Below are positions 8,057-16,084 of a DNA stretch of 64,000 nt, one piece after another. Each line of letters begins with the position of its first letter. Position 1 is the first letter of the stretch. The notes under the pieces were generated by a model. It did no database searches. It worked only from the letters and a program-made list of their open reading frames with translations, and was not told the DNA's origin. Both the position numbers and the translations under genes were made by a program. Origin of the DNA: Sporosarcina sp. BP05 (GTDB lineage: Bacteria > Bacillota > Bacilli > Bacillales_A > Planococcaceae); contig NZ_JACFTD010000012.1 of NCBI RefSeq assembly GCF_014282005.1, positions 23,908 to 87,907 of the forward strand, written 5' to 3'.

Positions 8057-9034
8057 TTATTGAACCCCTAAATATTCTTCTAGCGTTAGATTTCGTTTGA
8101 AGATTTTATCTGCAACTTCAATACCAACATAACGAAAATGCCAAGACTCATGCATATACCCCGTAACCTGTTCCTTTCCCTTTGGATAGCGCATAACGAA
8201 ACCGAATCGGTGAGCATTTGCTGCCACCCATTTTCCCGCTTCTGTTTCCCCAAATGATGATGAAGCAAAATGCTGTTCGAAATTCACTTCCCCTATGTCG
8301 AACGCGAGCCCTGTTTGGTGTTCAGAATAGCCCGGGCGCGCACTGTACGTATCTGCCGCTTCTCTACCATCACGGGCAACATATCTGTCGTAAAGTGTCT
8401 TCTGGTATTCAAACGCGCGATAGGTGCTGAATGCATTGAGATTAAAATCTGCAAGTTTCGCTTCTGCCGCCATTTTTTCAAATGCCTCACGCGCTTTTTT
8501 GTCTTCTCCAGGTGCATAAGTTGCCGGAAGAGGATACTTTTTATTGGCAAGTAAAATCCCGTTTACAAACTTTGGTTCTTTAGGAAGCACCTGACCTTCA
8601 ATATATCCTCCGTTATCAATCGTTGGAGTCGGTTTCACTTCGGTGCTAGATCCTGCACCGTTGTTTTTAGTTGGTTTGGATGGCGGATTTTTTTGCTCAG
8701 TTGGTTTCTGTTCAGGCATGACCTCCTGCACTTTCCCGGGTTCATCCTCTTCTGTCGTTACCCCAGCGTCCGGTTCTACTACTGATTCATCCGGTTGTTC
8801 TACAAGGCCTGGAAGTTCGATTGGCTCCGTTTCAGGGGTTGTATCCTCATTCGCAACAGACATACCTATGGCTTCCTTCCCTTTTTTAATACTTTTTTCT
8901 ACATCCCAATCATTCATTCCGAGCCCAATTAGCAGACCTGTCATGATAACACCAGAAATAAGTAAAATAATCGTTAAAGTCTTGCCCTGTTTTTTCTTAT
9001 TTTTTTTATTAGTATAGTTGCTTTTCCGTTTCAT
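8057..9034 (-). CDS. Membrane-anchored M15 D-alanyl-D-alanine carboxypeptidase (VanY-like)
   Basis: 325 residues. Order: basic N-terminus, one membrane anchor (TLTIILLISGVIMTGLLIGL), an acidic then Pro/Thr/Lys-rich extracellular linker (about residues 60-140), and a C-terminal peptidase M15B domain. The zinc site is complete: SEHQTGLAFD supplies His and Asp, and ESWHFRYVG supplies the last His. The family trims the terminal D-Ala of peptidoglycan stem peptides outside the cell. The ATG at 9034 is preferred over the adjoining TTG at 9037 because of spacing to AAGGTAGG. Confidence 0.9.
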   Translation of the reverse strand: MKRKSNYTNKKNKKKQGKTLTIILLISGVIMTGLLIGLGMNDWDVEKSIKKGKEAIGMSVANEDTTPETEPIELPGLVEQPDESVVEPDAGVTTEEDEPGKVQEVMPEQKPTEQKNPPSKPTKNNGAGSSTEVKPTPTIDNGGYIEGQVLPKEPKFVNGILLANKKYPLPATYAPGEDKKAREAFEKMAAEAKLADFNLNAFSTYRAFEYQKTLYDRYVARDGREAADTYSARPGYSEHQTGLAFDIGEVNFEQHFASSSFGETEAGKWVAANAHRFGFVMRYPKGKEQVTGYMHESWHFRYVGIEVADKIFKRNLTLEEYLGVQ

Positions 9035-9149
9035 CAATAAGCCTACCTTCTCAATATATATCTATAGTCTACCATCATTTTTCTTTGTGGTCTGCGTATG
9101 CTATCATTTAATTTCACGATTATTGAAGAGTTTGTAAGGGAGCGATAGG

Positions 9150-10304
9150 ATGAATAACCAAAGATGGCTTTCAATGAGTTTTTTCGCTTTTTTCTTTACT
9201 TGGGGCGTATTTCTTCCCTATTGGACCGGCTGGCTAACAATTGAAAAAGGTTTATCTGTAACAGCAGCAAGTTTCATTATGGGCGCTGGAATGATTGCGC
9301 GATCATTGTCGACATTGCTGGTCTTTCCATACCTAACACGAAAAATGTCCATGATAAGTGTGATGAAATGGATGTCTCTTGCAGCACTTATTTTAACGCT
9401 CCTCTACTTGCCAGATTCACCTTTCATCCTACTTCTTATTATTACCATCTTATTTAGTGCAGTCTATCCGATGATATTGCCTGCCGTCGAAAGCAGCGCA
9501 TCTGTTTTAATGCAGACAGAAGGAATTCATTACGGAAAGAGCCGTTCGTTCGGATCAATTGGTTACACTCTCGCTTTGTTGTTAATCGGAGCGGCTACGG
9601 TTATCTGGACTGAGCAAGCAATCCTATACATAATGATTGTTGGATTAGCCATCGCAACGCTATTTTTCATGCGACCAGCACCAGAAGCTTTGCGATTAAA
9701 TTCAGTTAATGACGACACTACGAAACGAGCCATCAATTTCAAATCACTCTTCACCTCCAAAGGGTTCGCAATCGTCATGATACTCGCTATCCTTTTACAA
9801 GGCGCGCATGCGTCCTATTACAACTTTGGATTCATCTTCTTAGATAATCTTGGTGTTAATGGCCTTTATATCGGAATTACCTTAAATATAGCAGTGTTAT
9901 TTGAAATATTATTTTTCACACGCGCTGATCGATTGCTTGCAAATGTGAAAGTCTCTACGATGTTTCTGATTGCAGGAATCGGATCCACGGTGAGGTGGAT
10001 ACTTATTGCTTTATTTCCATATGTATCTGTTTTCATCGGTACTCAACTACTCCATGCCTTGTCGTTCGGCGTAGCCCATTTCGCGTTCATAAAATTCATT
10101 TCTGAAAAACTACCCCATGATCAAATTGCTACAGCACAAGGAATGTATGTGGCATTCGCGATGAGCCTTAGCACTGCAATTCTGACATTTTTGGGCGGTT
10201 ACTTATATGACATTTCCCCTCGGCTCGCATTTCTCGGCATGATTATTTGTTCTGTTCCAGCTATCATCATAGTGCTAATGACTAGAAAGAAATATGCTTA
10301 TTAA
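9150..10304 (+). CDS. MFS transporter, MFS_1_like (HcaT/phenylpropionate-permease-like)
   Basis: 384 residues, 12 predicted helices, opening FFAFFFTWGVFLPYWTGWL, which resembles the HcaT-like branch often annotated as 3-phenylpropionate transporter. The substrate annotation is weak in Gram-positives. AAGGGAGCGATAGG precedes the ATG. Monocistronic with its own terminator. Confidence 0.8.
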   Translation: MNNQRWLSMSFFAFFFTWGVFLPYWTGWLTIEKGLSVTAASFIMGAGMIARSLSTLLVFPYLTRKMSMISVMKWMSLAALILTLLYLPDSPFILLLIITILFSAVYPMILPAVESSASVLMQTEGIHYGKSRSFGSIGYTLALLLIGAATVIWTEQAILYIMIVGLAIATLFFMRPAPEALRLNSVNDDTTKRAINFKSLFTSKGFAIVMILAILLQGAHASYYNFGFIFLDNLGVNGLYIGITLNIAVLFEILFFTRADRLLANVKVSTMFLIAGIGSTVRWILIALFPYVSVFIGTQLLHALSFGVAHFAFIKFISEKLPHDQIATAQGMYVAFAMSLSTAILTFLGGYLYDISPRLAFLGMIICSVPAIIIVLMTRKKYAY

Positions 10305-10307
10305 TAT

Positions 10308-10351
10308 AAAAGACGCTTACCGGAAATTTCAGTTCCCGGTAAGCGTCTTTT
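10308..10351 (+). terminator. Rho-independent terminator of the MFS gene
   Basis: A perfect 16-bp stem AAAAGACGCTTACCGG / CCGGTAAGCGTCTTTT. Confidence 0.85.
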
Positions 10352-10451
10352 CTTTACCAATATATGTTGAAATAAAGAATTCCATTGAATCCGCTTCAGC
10401 TACCCCCTGAAAAGCAGCTTCGCTGTTTATACAATTATTCAGGTGTTCAAC

Positions 10452-10700
10452 TTACCTGACTACATTAAATATAAGTAACACTACAAAAGCGAATCCGAAA
10501 AACAGTGACATCCATAACATCCATTTCGACTCACGTAACATACCCTGCTCACGAAATGATTTTGCCCGAGCCCCATTCGTCAATGAAAACAAAGCCACCA
10601 TCGACAAAACAGCATTGTTCAAGTCGAGTTTGACGATGAAATAAACTGATGCCAATGCGGCTGCCACAATTCCGATTCCAAATAACCATTTAGTCTGCAT
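10452..10700 (-). CDS. Small membrane protein of unknown function
   Basis: 82 residues with two or three hydrophobic segments: WLFGIGIVAAALASVYFIV, an amphipathic middle (LNNAVLSMVALFSLTNGARAK) and WMLWMSLFFGFAFVVLLIFNV. The start is fixed by GGGAGG 9 nt before the ATG at 10700; longer upstream frame has no signal. I do not recognise the family. It may share a transcript with nothing else, since the neighbouring yidC gene ends in its own terminator just upstream. Confidence 0.7.
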   Translation of the reverse strand: MQTKWLFGIGIVAAALASVYFIVKLDLNNAVLSMVALFSLTNGARAKSFREQGMLRESKWMLWMSLFFGFAFVVLLIFNVVR

Positions 10701-10771
10701 ATAGATAACCTCCCAAGGCTGTATAATCCACACCAAGTGAGCCTAGTAGCTGATTGTTCTAATCCGGCTAG

Positions 10772-10800
10772 AAAAAAAGCCGAAGATTTCTCTTCAGCCT
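10772..10800 (-). terminator. Rho-independent terminator of yidC
   Basis: On the minus strand, GGCTGAAGA / TCTTCGGCT followed by seven T's. Confidence 0.75.
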
Positions 10801-11668
10801 ACTTGCGTTTTTTGTCTTTAGTGTTTGTTTTTTTCACTTCTTCTATTACTGTTTCTGTCACTTTTTCCTTTTCATCTGCAGGTATAACTTCTTCAGCACC
10901 TTCTACAACCGGTTCAGGATGCTTGTAATAGAACTTGCGGCCCAAATACGTTTGGAAGATAAGGAGTAGTCCCCCAACCGCCCAGTAAAGAGGTAATGCT
11001 GCCATCGCTTTGAATGAAATGAACATGATCATAATCGGCGATAAGTAAATAAATGCTTTCATCTGTTTCTTCTGCTGTTCCGGCATTGTCCATAGTGATA
11101 CACGCGCTTGTACGAAGTAGACCGCACCAGCAAGTACCATCATAATCATATCGGGTTCTCCAAGATTGAACCAAAGAAACTCATGTGTTTGTACTTCTGT
11201 AGAATTGAGGATTGCAAAGTACAGACCCATGATGATTGGCATCTGGATGACTAACGGAAGACAACCCATATTAAGCGGATTGACACCATGCTTCGAATAG
11301 AGCCCCATCATTTCTTGCTGAAGCTTCGCTTGCTCCTCTTTTTGTTCTTTTTCTTTCGCTTCTTTCAAACGCTTTTGAATGTCTTCCATCTCGGGGCGAA
11401 GTCCATCCATTTTAACTTTCATATTCTGTTGCGACTTATAATTCTTCAGCATTAGCGGCATAAGGATCAACCGAATTAATACCGTGATGAGGATAATCGA
11501 CAGACCGTAACTTCCATTGAAAAAATCACTGAAGAAATGCAGTAACCAATCCATAGGCTTAACAAAAAGATTATAAAATGTGCCTTCTTTGTTCTCGATG
11601 CCTGCACAACCGCTTAGAAAAACAGCAGTGGTCATTAGCATCGTGACTAATCCAATTTTCTTCTTCAT
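10799..11668 (-). CDS. yidC: YidC/Oxa1-family membrane protein insertase (lipoprotein)
   Basis: 289 residues. A lipoprotein signal with lipobox LSGC (Cys21) is followed by the 60-kDa inner membrane protein domain: GLSIILITVLIRLILMPL, a charged cytoplasmic hairpin (about residues 85-125), then the helices beginning NMGCLPLVIQMPIIMGLYFAI. The C-terminal tail is strongly basic/acidic. It inserts membrane proteins with or without Sec; Bacillales carry two paralogues (SpoIIIJ and YqjG) and I cannot say which this is. The ATG at 11668 follows GAAGGTGA. Confidence 0.9.
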   Translation of the reverse strand: MKKKIGLVTMLMTTAVFLSGCAGIENKEGTFYNLFVKPMDWLLHFFSDFFNGSYGLSIILITVLIRLILMPLMLKNYKSQQNMKVKMDGLRPEMEDIQKRLKEAKEKEQKEEQAKLQQEMMGLYSKHGVNPLNMGCLPLVIQMPIIMGLYFAILNSTEVQTHEFLWFNLGEPDMIMMVLAGAVYFVQARVSLWTMPEQQKKQMKAFIYLSPIMIMFISFKAMAALPLYWAVGGLLLIFQTYLGRKFYYKHPEPVVEGAEEVIPADEKEKVTETVIEEVKKTNTKDKKRK

Positions 11669-11775
11669 TAGATTCACCTTCACTATTTCAAACTATTAAA
11701 AATTATACCTTACCTAGCTCTCTAATTACAACGATTGACCATTCAAGAATTATTTTTCTTCCTGTGGAATCGAAT

Positions 11776-11803
11776 AAAAAAACGCTTCCATGTTTGGAAG
11801 CGC
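11776..11803 (-). terminator. Rho-independent terminator of the YtxH-like gene
   Basis: Stem CGCTTCC / GGAAGCG, 6-nt loop, then seven T's on the minus strand. Confidence 0.75.
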
Positions 11804-11829
11804 CTTTTGTTTTGTGCAATCCCTCAACT

Positions 11830-12180
11830 TTATTTGTTGGATTGTTCCGAACTCGGGTCATTCTTTTCTTTTTTATGGTAGAGTCCATCTGTTTCAGGGG
11901 TCATCTTCACATCATCTTCAACTTCTTGGTTATAATAATGGACGCTCGTTTGAGCACCTTCACTTACCATCTTGTTATCTTGAAGATCATATGGATCCGA
12001 ATGACCGACTTTAGTTTCAGGACATCGATTCAATTTTTGTGATCCAATAAATGAATCAACTTTTGTTTTCATGTTGTTAAAAGCCACTTGTGCCTTATCC
12101 CTATTTTCTTTTTTACTGAAGTAGGCATAAGCCCCCGCCGCCATCGTTGCAAGTAATAAATTATTATTTCGTTTACGAGC
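11830..12180 (-). CDS. YtxH-like stress protein with candidate sigma-B promoter
   Basis: 116 residues. The short hydrophobic stretch LLLATMAAGAYAYF is followed by a charged helix (SKKENRDKAQVAFNNMKTKV), reminiscent of YtxH-domain proteins. The C-terminal half is acidic and probably disordered. The ATG at 12180 lies 10 nt after GGGAGG. Upstream is a near-consensus sigma-B promoter (GTTTCT, 14 nt, GGGTAT). YtxH is a known sigma-B gene in B. subtilis, which fits. Family assignment is tentative. Confidence 0.7.
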   Translation of the reverse strand, partial: ARKRNNNLLLATMAAGAYAYFSKKENRDKAQVAFNNMKTKVDSFIGSQKLNRCPETKVGHSDPYDLQDNKMVSEGAQTSVHYYNQEVEDDVKMTPETDGLYHKKEKNDPSSEQSNK

Positions 12181-12230
12181 CATTAAAATCATTCCTCCCA
12201 GATTTAATGAAAATGCATTATACAGAGAGT

Positions 12231-12256
12231 ATACCCTCATCTGCCAGCTTAGAAAC
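12231..12256 (-). promoter_or_regulatory. Candidate sigma-B promoter
   Basis: On the minus strand: -35 GTTTCT (12256-12251), 14-nt spacer, -10 GGGTAT (12236-12231). The sigma-B consensus is GTTTAA-N12-15-GGGWAW. About 50 nt separate it from the YtxH-like start codon. Confidence 0.7.
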
Positions 12257-12264
12257 TTTCATTT

Positions 12265-12711
12265 TTATTTGATTGATAAAATCATATCCACGTGTGGAAT
12301 TCCACCATCTTCATATGGCTCCGAGATCGCATTAAATCCATGCTTTTCATAAAACCCAACTAGATGGTGCTGGGCCTGCAGACGAATCTTTTCAGGTTTC
12401 CAATGGTTCTTCGTAAAGGCAACACTTTTCTCCATTAGAATGTGCGCAAGCCCTGTGCCCCTTCTATTCTCTCTGATGATGACCCGGCCAATGGATGGCT
12501 CCATATACTTAACATTTGCCGGAAGAAGCCGTGCATAGGCGGCCAGTCCTTCCTCATCGCTACAGAATATATGAATTGCATCGTAATCATGACCATCAAC
12601 TTCATGATACGCACAATTTTGCTCCACGATGAACACATCAACACGCAACTTCAACATTTCATATACTTCATGACCACTTAATTCCCTAAACTCGTGATAA
12701 GTCCACTTCAT
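12265..12711 (-). CDS. ElaA-family GNAT acetyltransferase
   Basis: 148 residues. The N-terminus (ELSGHEVYEMLKLRVDVFIVEQNCAYHEVDGHD) is the ElaA-family signature, and the acetyl-CoA loop follows as RENRRGTGLAHILM. The C-terminal HGFNAISEPYEDGGIPHVDM is typical. Substrate unknown. GGGAGAG precedes the ATG. Divergent from the GNAT gene at 12810. Confidence 0.88.
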   Translation of the reverse strand: MKWTYHEFRELSGHEVYEMLKLRVDVFIVEQNCAYHEVDGHDYDAIHIFCSDEEGLAAYARLLPANVKYMEPSIGRVIIRENRRGTGLAHILMEKSVAFTKNHWKPEKIRLQAQHHLVGFYEKHGFNAISEPYEDGGIPHVDMILSIK

Positions 12712-12809
12712 ATAGCTTCTCTCCCATATATATCATTTACATTACATTGGTAGTTTTTAGCCTAGTTATTTGTTATGATAGCAAAAAGAAATGCAGAGGT
12801 GACAGTGCA

Positions 12810-13310
12810 ATGATCCGACCAATGACTGCCATGGATAGTATGCACGTTCAACAAATTGTTTTTAAGACTTGGAGCGAAACCTATAAAGATAGTATTCCAG
12901 CAGAAATCCAAAAAGAGTTTATCAATCGCTCCTATTCAGAAGCGATGCTATTGAAACGTATGGAGAAAACGTATGTGTTAGTAGCAGAATGTGAAGGTAT
13001 TCCTATTGGTTTTTCTAGTTTCACGAAAAAAGATGAAGATGGCGATTCTGAATTGACTGCTATGTACATTTTACCATCACACCAGAAAATGGGCTATGGT
13101 AATAAGCTAGTTAAGTATGCTTTGTCGCTACTTTCGGAGGCACAGCAATTATTTGTTTATGTGGACGAACGCAATGCAATTGGACGAGCCTTTTATGAGA
13201 AACAGGGCTTCGAACTACTTGATGTCTTTGATGAATATTTCGAGGGCCATCCTGTGGTCACGGCCCAATATGTATTTTATATTCATTCCCCTGCACTTGC
13301 CTTGCAATAA
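12810..13310 (+). CDS. GNAT-family N-acetyltransferase
   Basis: 166 residues in the GNAT fold: substrate helices (QIVFKTWSETYKDSIP), the central strand ELTAMYILPSHQKMGYGNKLV carrying the Q/RxxGxG/A pyrophosphate loop, and ERNAIGRAFYEKQGF near the end. The ATG at 12810 follows AGAGGTGA; the longer upstream frame is not needed. Substrate unknown. Confidence 0.85.
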   Translation: MIRPMTAMDSMHVQQIVFKTWSETYKDSIPAEIQKEFINRSYSEAMLLKRMEKTYVLVAECEGIPIGFSSFTKKDEDGDSELTAMYILPSHQKMGYGNKLVKYALSLLSEAQQLFVYVDERNAIGRAFYEKQGFELLDVFDEYFEGHPVVTAQYVFYIHSPALALQ

Positions 13311-13313
13311 GAA

Positions 13314-13534
13314 TAGCGGAAAGCGCCGTTTAGACGCGACAGGCATAAGTCGAGCCAGCGACGTGGCGCTTTTTTCCACATAGCTGGATTGCTTTCAAGG
13401 AACCTAGCCTAAGTACGCCGCGTCCTGCGGCAATGGCTACGTGACCCACATCCTGTGGTCCTCAGAGCGGCTGGCGCCTGGAGCTAGACAATAACAAAAG
13501 CGAAAGGCACCTGGAGCTAGACGCTATTCTATGT
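13314..13534. repeat. GC-rich dispersed repeat, copy 2
   Basis: Begins AGCGGAAAGCGCCGTTTAGA directly after the GNAT gene. The module GACGCGACAGGCATAAGTCG plus AGCGACGTGGCGC recurs in inverted orientation at 53736-53795. It ends with two GGAGCTAGAC motifs. Confidence 0.75.
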
Positions 13535-13564
13535 CAAAAAAACTTATACTTTCTTATCTTTTTT

Positions 13565-13602
13565 AAAAAACACTTTCCCCCAATTGGAAGGAAAGTGTTT
13601 TT
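13565..13602. terminator. Terminator of the DUF4064 gene (bidirectional)
   Basis: Stem AAACACTTTCC / GGAAAGTGTTT with A/T runs on both sides. Confidence 0.8.
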
Positions 13603-13606
13603 ATTA

Positions 13607-14080
13607 TTATAAAGGTCTCATCATTCCATCATATTTATCATCCACGAGCTGCGATTCATCTGTTAGCGCTGGTTTCTTTGTAAAACAAAGGATACCCACG
13701 ATATAAAGAAGAATTGAAGTCAACGAAAGAATTCCGGCAGTCAATCCAGCAATAATGAACATAGTCCCGGCAAGCTTAGGATTTTTGTTCTTCCAAATGT
13801 TCACGATTCCAATTATCGTCAAGATCAAACTAATGATTAAACTGATAATGATTAACCACATAAACCCACCTATGACTCCAAACGCTCCATACATTACTTC
13901 TATATGTTCAGGTGTTAATGTTGGATCCATCAACAGCATTTCCGCTTCGAACTCATCCTGAATCAACGGGTCCGATTTCAAATAGTTAAATAAAGCCAGT
14001 AATGCGAAACTGATAAATACGCCTATTGTCGTCAATACGACGCTTATAATCGATAATACCTTTTCTGCTGTGCGACTCAT
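13607..14080 (-). CDS. DUF4064-type membrane protein
   Basis: 157 residues with four hydrophobic segments. It begins SRTAEKVLSIISVVLTTIGVF; the second half repeats Gly/Ile-rich helices (FGVIGGFMWLIIISLIISLIL, GIVNIWKNKNPKLAGTMFIIAGL). This matches the DUF4064 pattern; function unknown. The ATG at 14080 follows GAGAGGTG. Confidence 0.8.
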   Translation of the reverse strand: MSRTAEKVLSIISVVLTTIGVFISFALLALFNYLKSDPLIQDEFEAEMLLMDPTLTPEHIEVMYGAFGVIGGFMWLIIISLIISLILTIIGIVNIWKNKNPKLAGTMFIIAGLTAGILSLTSILLYIVGILCFTKKPALTDESQLVDDKYDGMMRPL

Positions 14081-14167
14081 GAAATACACCTCTCTCTTAA
14101 TCTATATATGATTATACGTTCAACTGTAGAATAGGTTTCACTTTCCCCAAAAATACATGACTAAAAT

Positions 14168-14515
14168 GTCACGTCTGTTGATTAACAAAAAGTAACCAGC
14201 AAATAGCTTGATCACACACTGAGTGCTACTTATATAAATGACTTTGTATTGCTTTGGATTAAATGGCTTCTATACGATTACCGGGATGTCTGGATATGTA
14301 GGGATGCGACAGGCAATTATTCGCAACAGGATTACTGAAAAGAGTGTGGCTAGAAGTGACGGAGGCACTTCTAGCCACACTAGGACACCTCAGTAAACCT
14401 GTCATAAATAGTTAACCGTAAGCGGGCCGAAAATAGTCCAGTGAAAATGAAGGTCATCAAGCCCTACTCACCAGTTTTTTATGCAAATAAATGGTTAATC
14501 AACAGATGTACAAAA
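14168..14515. mobile_element. MITE-like element, copy A (13-bp inverted termini)
   Basis: Perfect 13-bp terminal inverted repeats TCTGTTGATTAAC (14174-14186) and GTTAATCAACAGA (14494-14506) bound 333 bp with no coding capacity. It holds an internal stem GTGTGGCTAGAAGTG / CACTTCTAGCCACAC. A related, larger copy lies at 36684-37420. A target duplication is not evident. Confidence 0.75.
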
Positions 14516-14517
14516 AT

Positions 14518-14542
14518 GTTTGATTAATAAGTGAATGGGTAT
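14518..14542 (+). promoter_or_regulatory. Candidate sigma-B promoter of the 32-residue ORF
   Basis: -35 GTTTGA (14518-14523), 13-nt spacer, -10 GGGTAT (14537-14542). It lies about 50 nt before the small ORF, immediately right of the MITE end. Confidence 0.65.
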
Positions 14543-14593
14543 TCTGTATATACGCAGGCATTATAGCCCGAAATAGGAAAGGGGACGATACAA

Positions 14594-14692
14594 ATGGAGA
14601 AGAAACTGATTTTCAGTCAAGCCGACATGATGTATACTGTCGCCAGCGCTTCTGTGTTAACCAGCATAGTGTACTTCATTATTTTACTGTGA
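14594..14692 (+). CDS. Small membrane peptide (32 residues)
   Basis: MEKKLIFSQADMMYTVASAS followed by a hydrophobic tail ending in FIILL. AAAGGGG lies 9-10 nt before the ATG, and a sigma-B-like promoter lies further upstream. A terminator (14731-14770) follows. The single hydrophobic segment suggests a membrane peptide. Function unknown; a toxin-like or stress peptide is possible but unsupported. Confidence 0.6.
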   Translation: MEKKLIFSQADMMYTVASASVLTSIVYFIILL

Positions 14693-14730
14693 GGGATATG
14701 AATGAGTCGAACTTTACCTTGTGAAATTTA

Positions 14731-14772
14731 AAAGGCAATCCTTAGTTTTATAACTAAATGGATTGCCTTTTA
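14731..14772. terminator. Bidirectional terminator
   Basis: Stem AAAGGCAATCC-TTAGT / AACTAA-GGATTGCCTTT between the small ORF and the convergent YjdJ-like gene. Confidence 0.8.
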
Positions 14773-14783
14773 TTATTCTTTTT

Positions 14784-15065
14784 TCACACTTTTACGTCAT
14801 CATACTCTTTGTAACGTTCAAAAGCTGTTACAACATACGAACAGACAGGCTCCATTTTTAACTCCTGTTCACGCGCATAACTAGCCGCACGATCCAGTAT
14901 TTTTTTTGCAACGCCTTGCCCTCGAAGGTCCGGTGAAACGAATGTATGATCCATCACCATGACATCCCCAAGAATCGTCCATGTAATTTCTGCAAGCATC
15001 GCTCCATCTTGTTCATAACGGAACGCGAATGCGTCCCCACCCAATTCAACAAATTCGAATTCCAT
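14784..15065 (-). CDS. Short GNAT acetyltransferase (YjdJ-like)
   Basis: 93 residues, the small GNAT_2-type family resembling B. subtilis YjdJ. It shows MDHTFVSPDLRGQGVAKKIL (acetyl-CoA loop) and ends MEPVCSYVVTAFERYKEY, both characteristic. AAAGGGG precedes the ATG. Substrate unknown. Confidence 0.85.
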   Translation of the reverse strand: MEFEFVELGGDAFAFRYEQDGAMLAEITWTILGDVMVMDHTFVSPDLRGQGVAKKILDRAASYAREQELKMEPVCSYVVTAFERYKEYDDVKV

Positions 15066-15126
15066 CTAAACTACCCCTTTTCAATAAATTCTATTTTTCA
15101 AGACAACACTGTACTTCGCTGTCCAC

Positions 15127-16017
15127 TTACTTAAACCAAGACTGAACGGATTCGAATAGGTTCGCAAAGAACTCCTTAACACTCGCCCAAAAACTAGGAT
15201 CTATGTCGCCGAGCGTTTCTTTAATTTTCGATGTCATATCCGATAATTGCTCGGATAACTTATTGAAATCGATATCTAAATTCCGAATTCTATCCATTAA
15301 GTCTATGAGCAGTTGGCGATCGGCATCACTTAAATTGATATTAAGCTTTGTCATTTGCTCAGTCACAATTTTTGCTACTTCTTCTTTTGTCGCTGGGTTT
15401 TTCTCTGAGATTTGTTTTTTGATCTCCGTCAAAAGTTCGGCTACTTTTTCACTTTCTACACCGGATTCTTTTGCAAATTTTGTTGCAAGATTCAATTCAT
15501 CATTTGCGACGTCTGTTCGTTTCGTATCAAGTTTTTCACCAGACACTTCATATGCTTTGTATATACCAACGAGTGCGGAATGACCTGTTACTCTTTTCGG
15601 CGCTGCCACTTCGACAACCGCGTCTTCAATTCCAGCCGTCAGCATAGCAGTCGCATATATTTCTGACGTTACTTCTGTAATATTATCTGGCGTAACAATC
15701 GTGATGACAAGCCCTTTGCCTTTTTCTTGCCTTGTGATTTTAGCAGAAGAATACATTCTTGCTTTACCATTGCCATTTTCAATATATTTCACAAGGTCAC
15801 TGCCGTCAACGGATATTTCTTCAACCTCCGCTTCCTTTGCAACACCAAGACTTATCTTCACACTTTCCTTCTCAGCATCCGATAAATCCGCGCCGTAAAC
15901 GACGATCGGTACACCAAGCTTTTCATTGATGACTGGATCTTCTGCATGTACAGCAGTCGGAACCAAGATTCCGATAGCCAGTACAGCTGCCACTATCATT
16001 GTAAGTAGACGTTTCAT
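15127..16017 (-). CDS. Secreted DUF1002 protein (YpuA-like)
   Basis: 296 residues. A Sec signal peptide (KRLLTMIVAAVLAIGILVPTAVHA) is followed by a DUF1002 domain: VVYGADLSDAEK, then the segment GKARMYSSAKITRQEKGKG and ITSEIYATAMLTAGIEDAVV-type helix. It ends in a charged helical tail. Resembles B. subtilis YpuA, an exported protein of unknown function. GGGGGGAATCAAC precedes the ATG. Confidence 0.88.
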   Translation of the reverse strand: MKRLLTMIVAAVLAIGILVPTAVHAEDPVINEKLGVPIVVYGADLSDAEKESVKISLGVAKEAEVEEISVDGSDLVKYIENGNGKARMYSSAKITRQEKGKGLVITIVTPDNITEVTSEIYATAMLTAGIEDAVVEVAAPKRVTGHSALVGIYKAYEVSGEKLDTKRTDVANDELNLATKFAKESGVESEKVAELLTEIKKQISEKNPATKEEVAKIVTEQMTKLNINLSDADRQLLIDLMDRIRNLDIDFNKLSEQLSDMTSKIKETLGDIDPSFWASVKEFFANLFESVQSWFK

Positions 16018-16084
16018 GTTGATTCCCCCTTCTTTCTAGGAATTAATACGATTCGAGGTTGCTAAAGGTTCCCGAATTTCGGTA

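Noticed and set aside
15203..15583. Long Ser/Phe-rich frames opposite real genes (this and similar ones throughout)
   Set aside because: They mirror well-supported genes in other frames, lack ribosome binding sites and have shadow-type composition.
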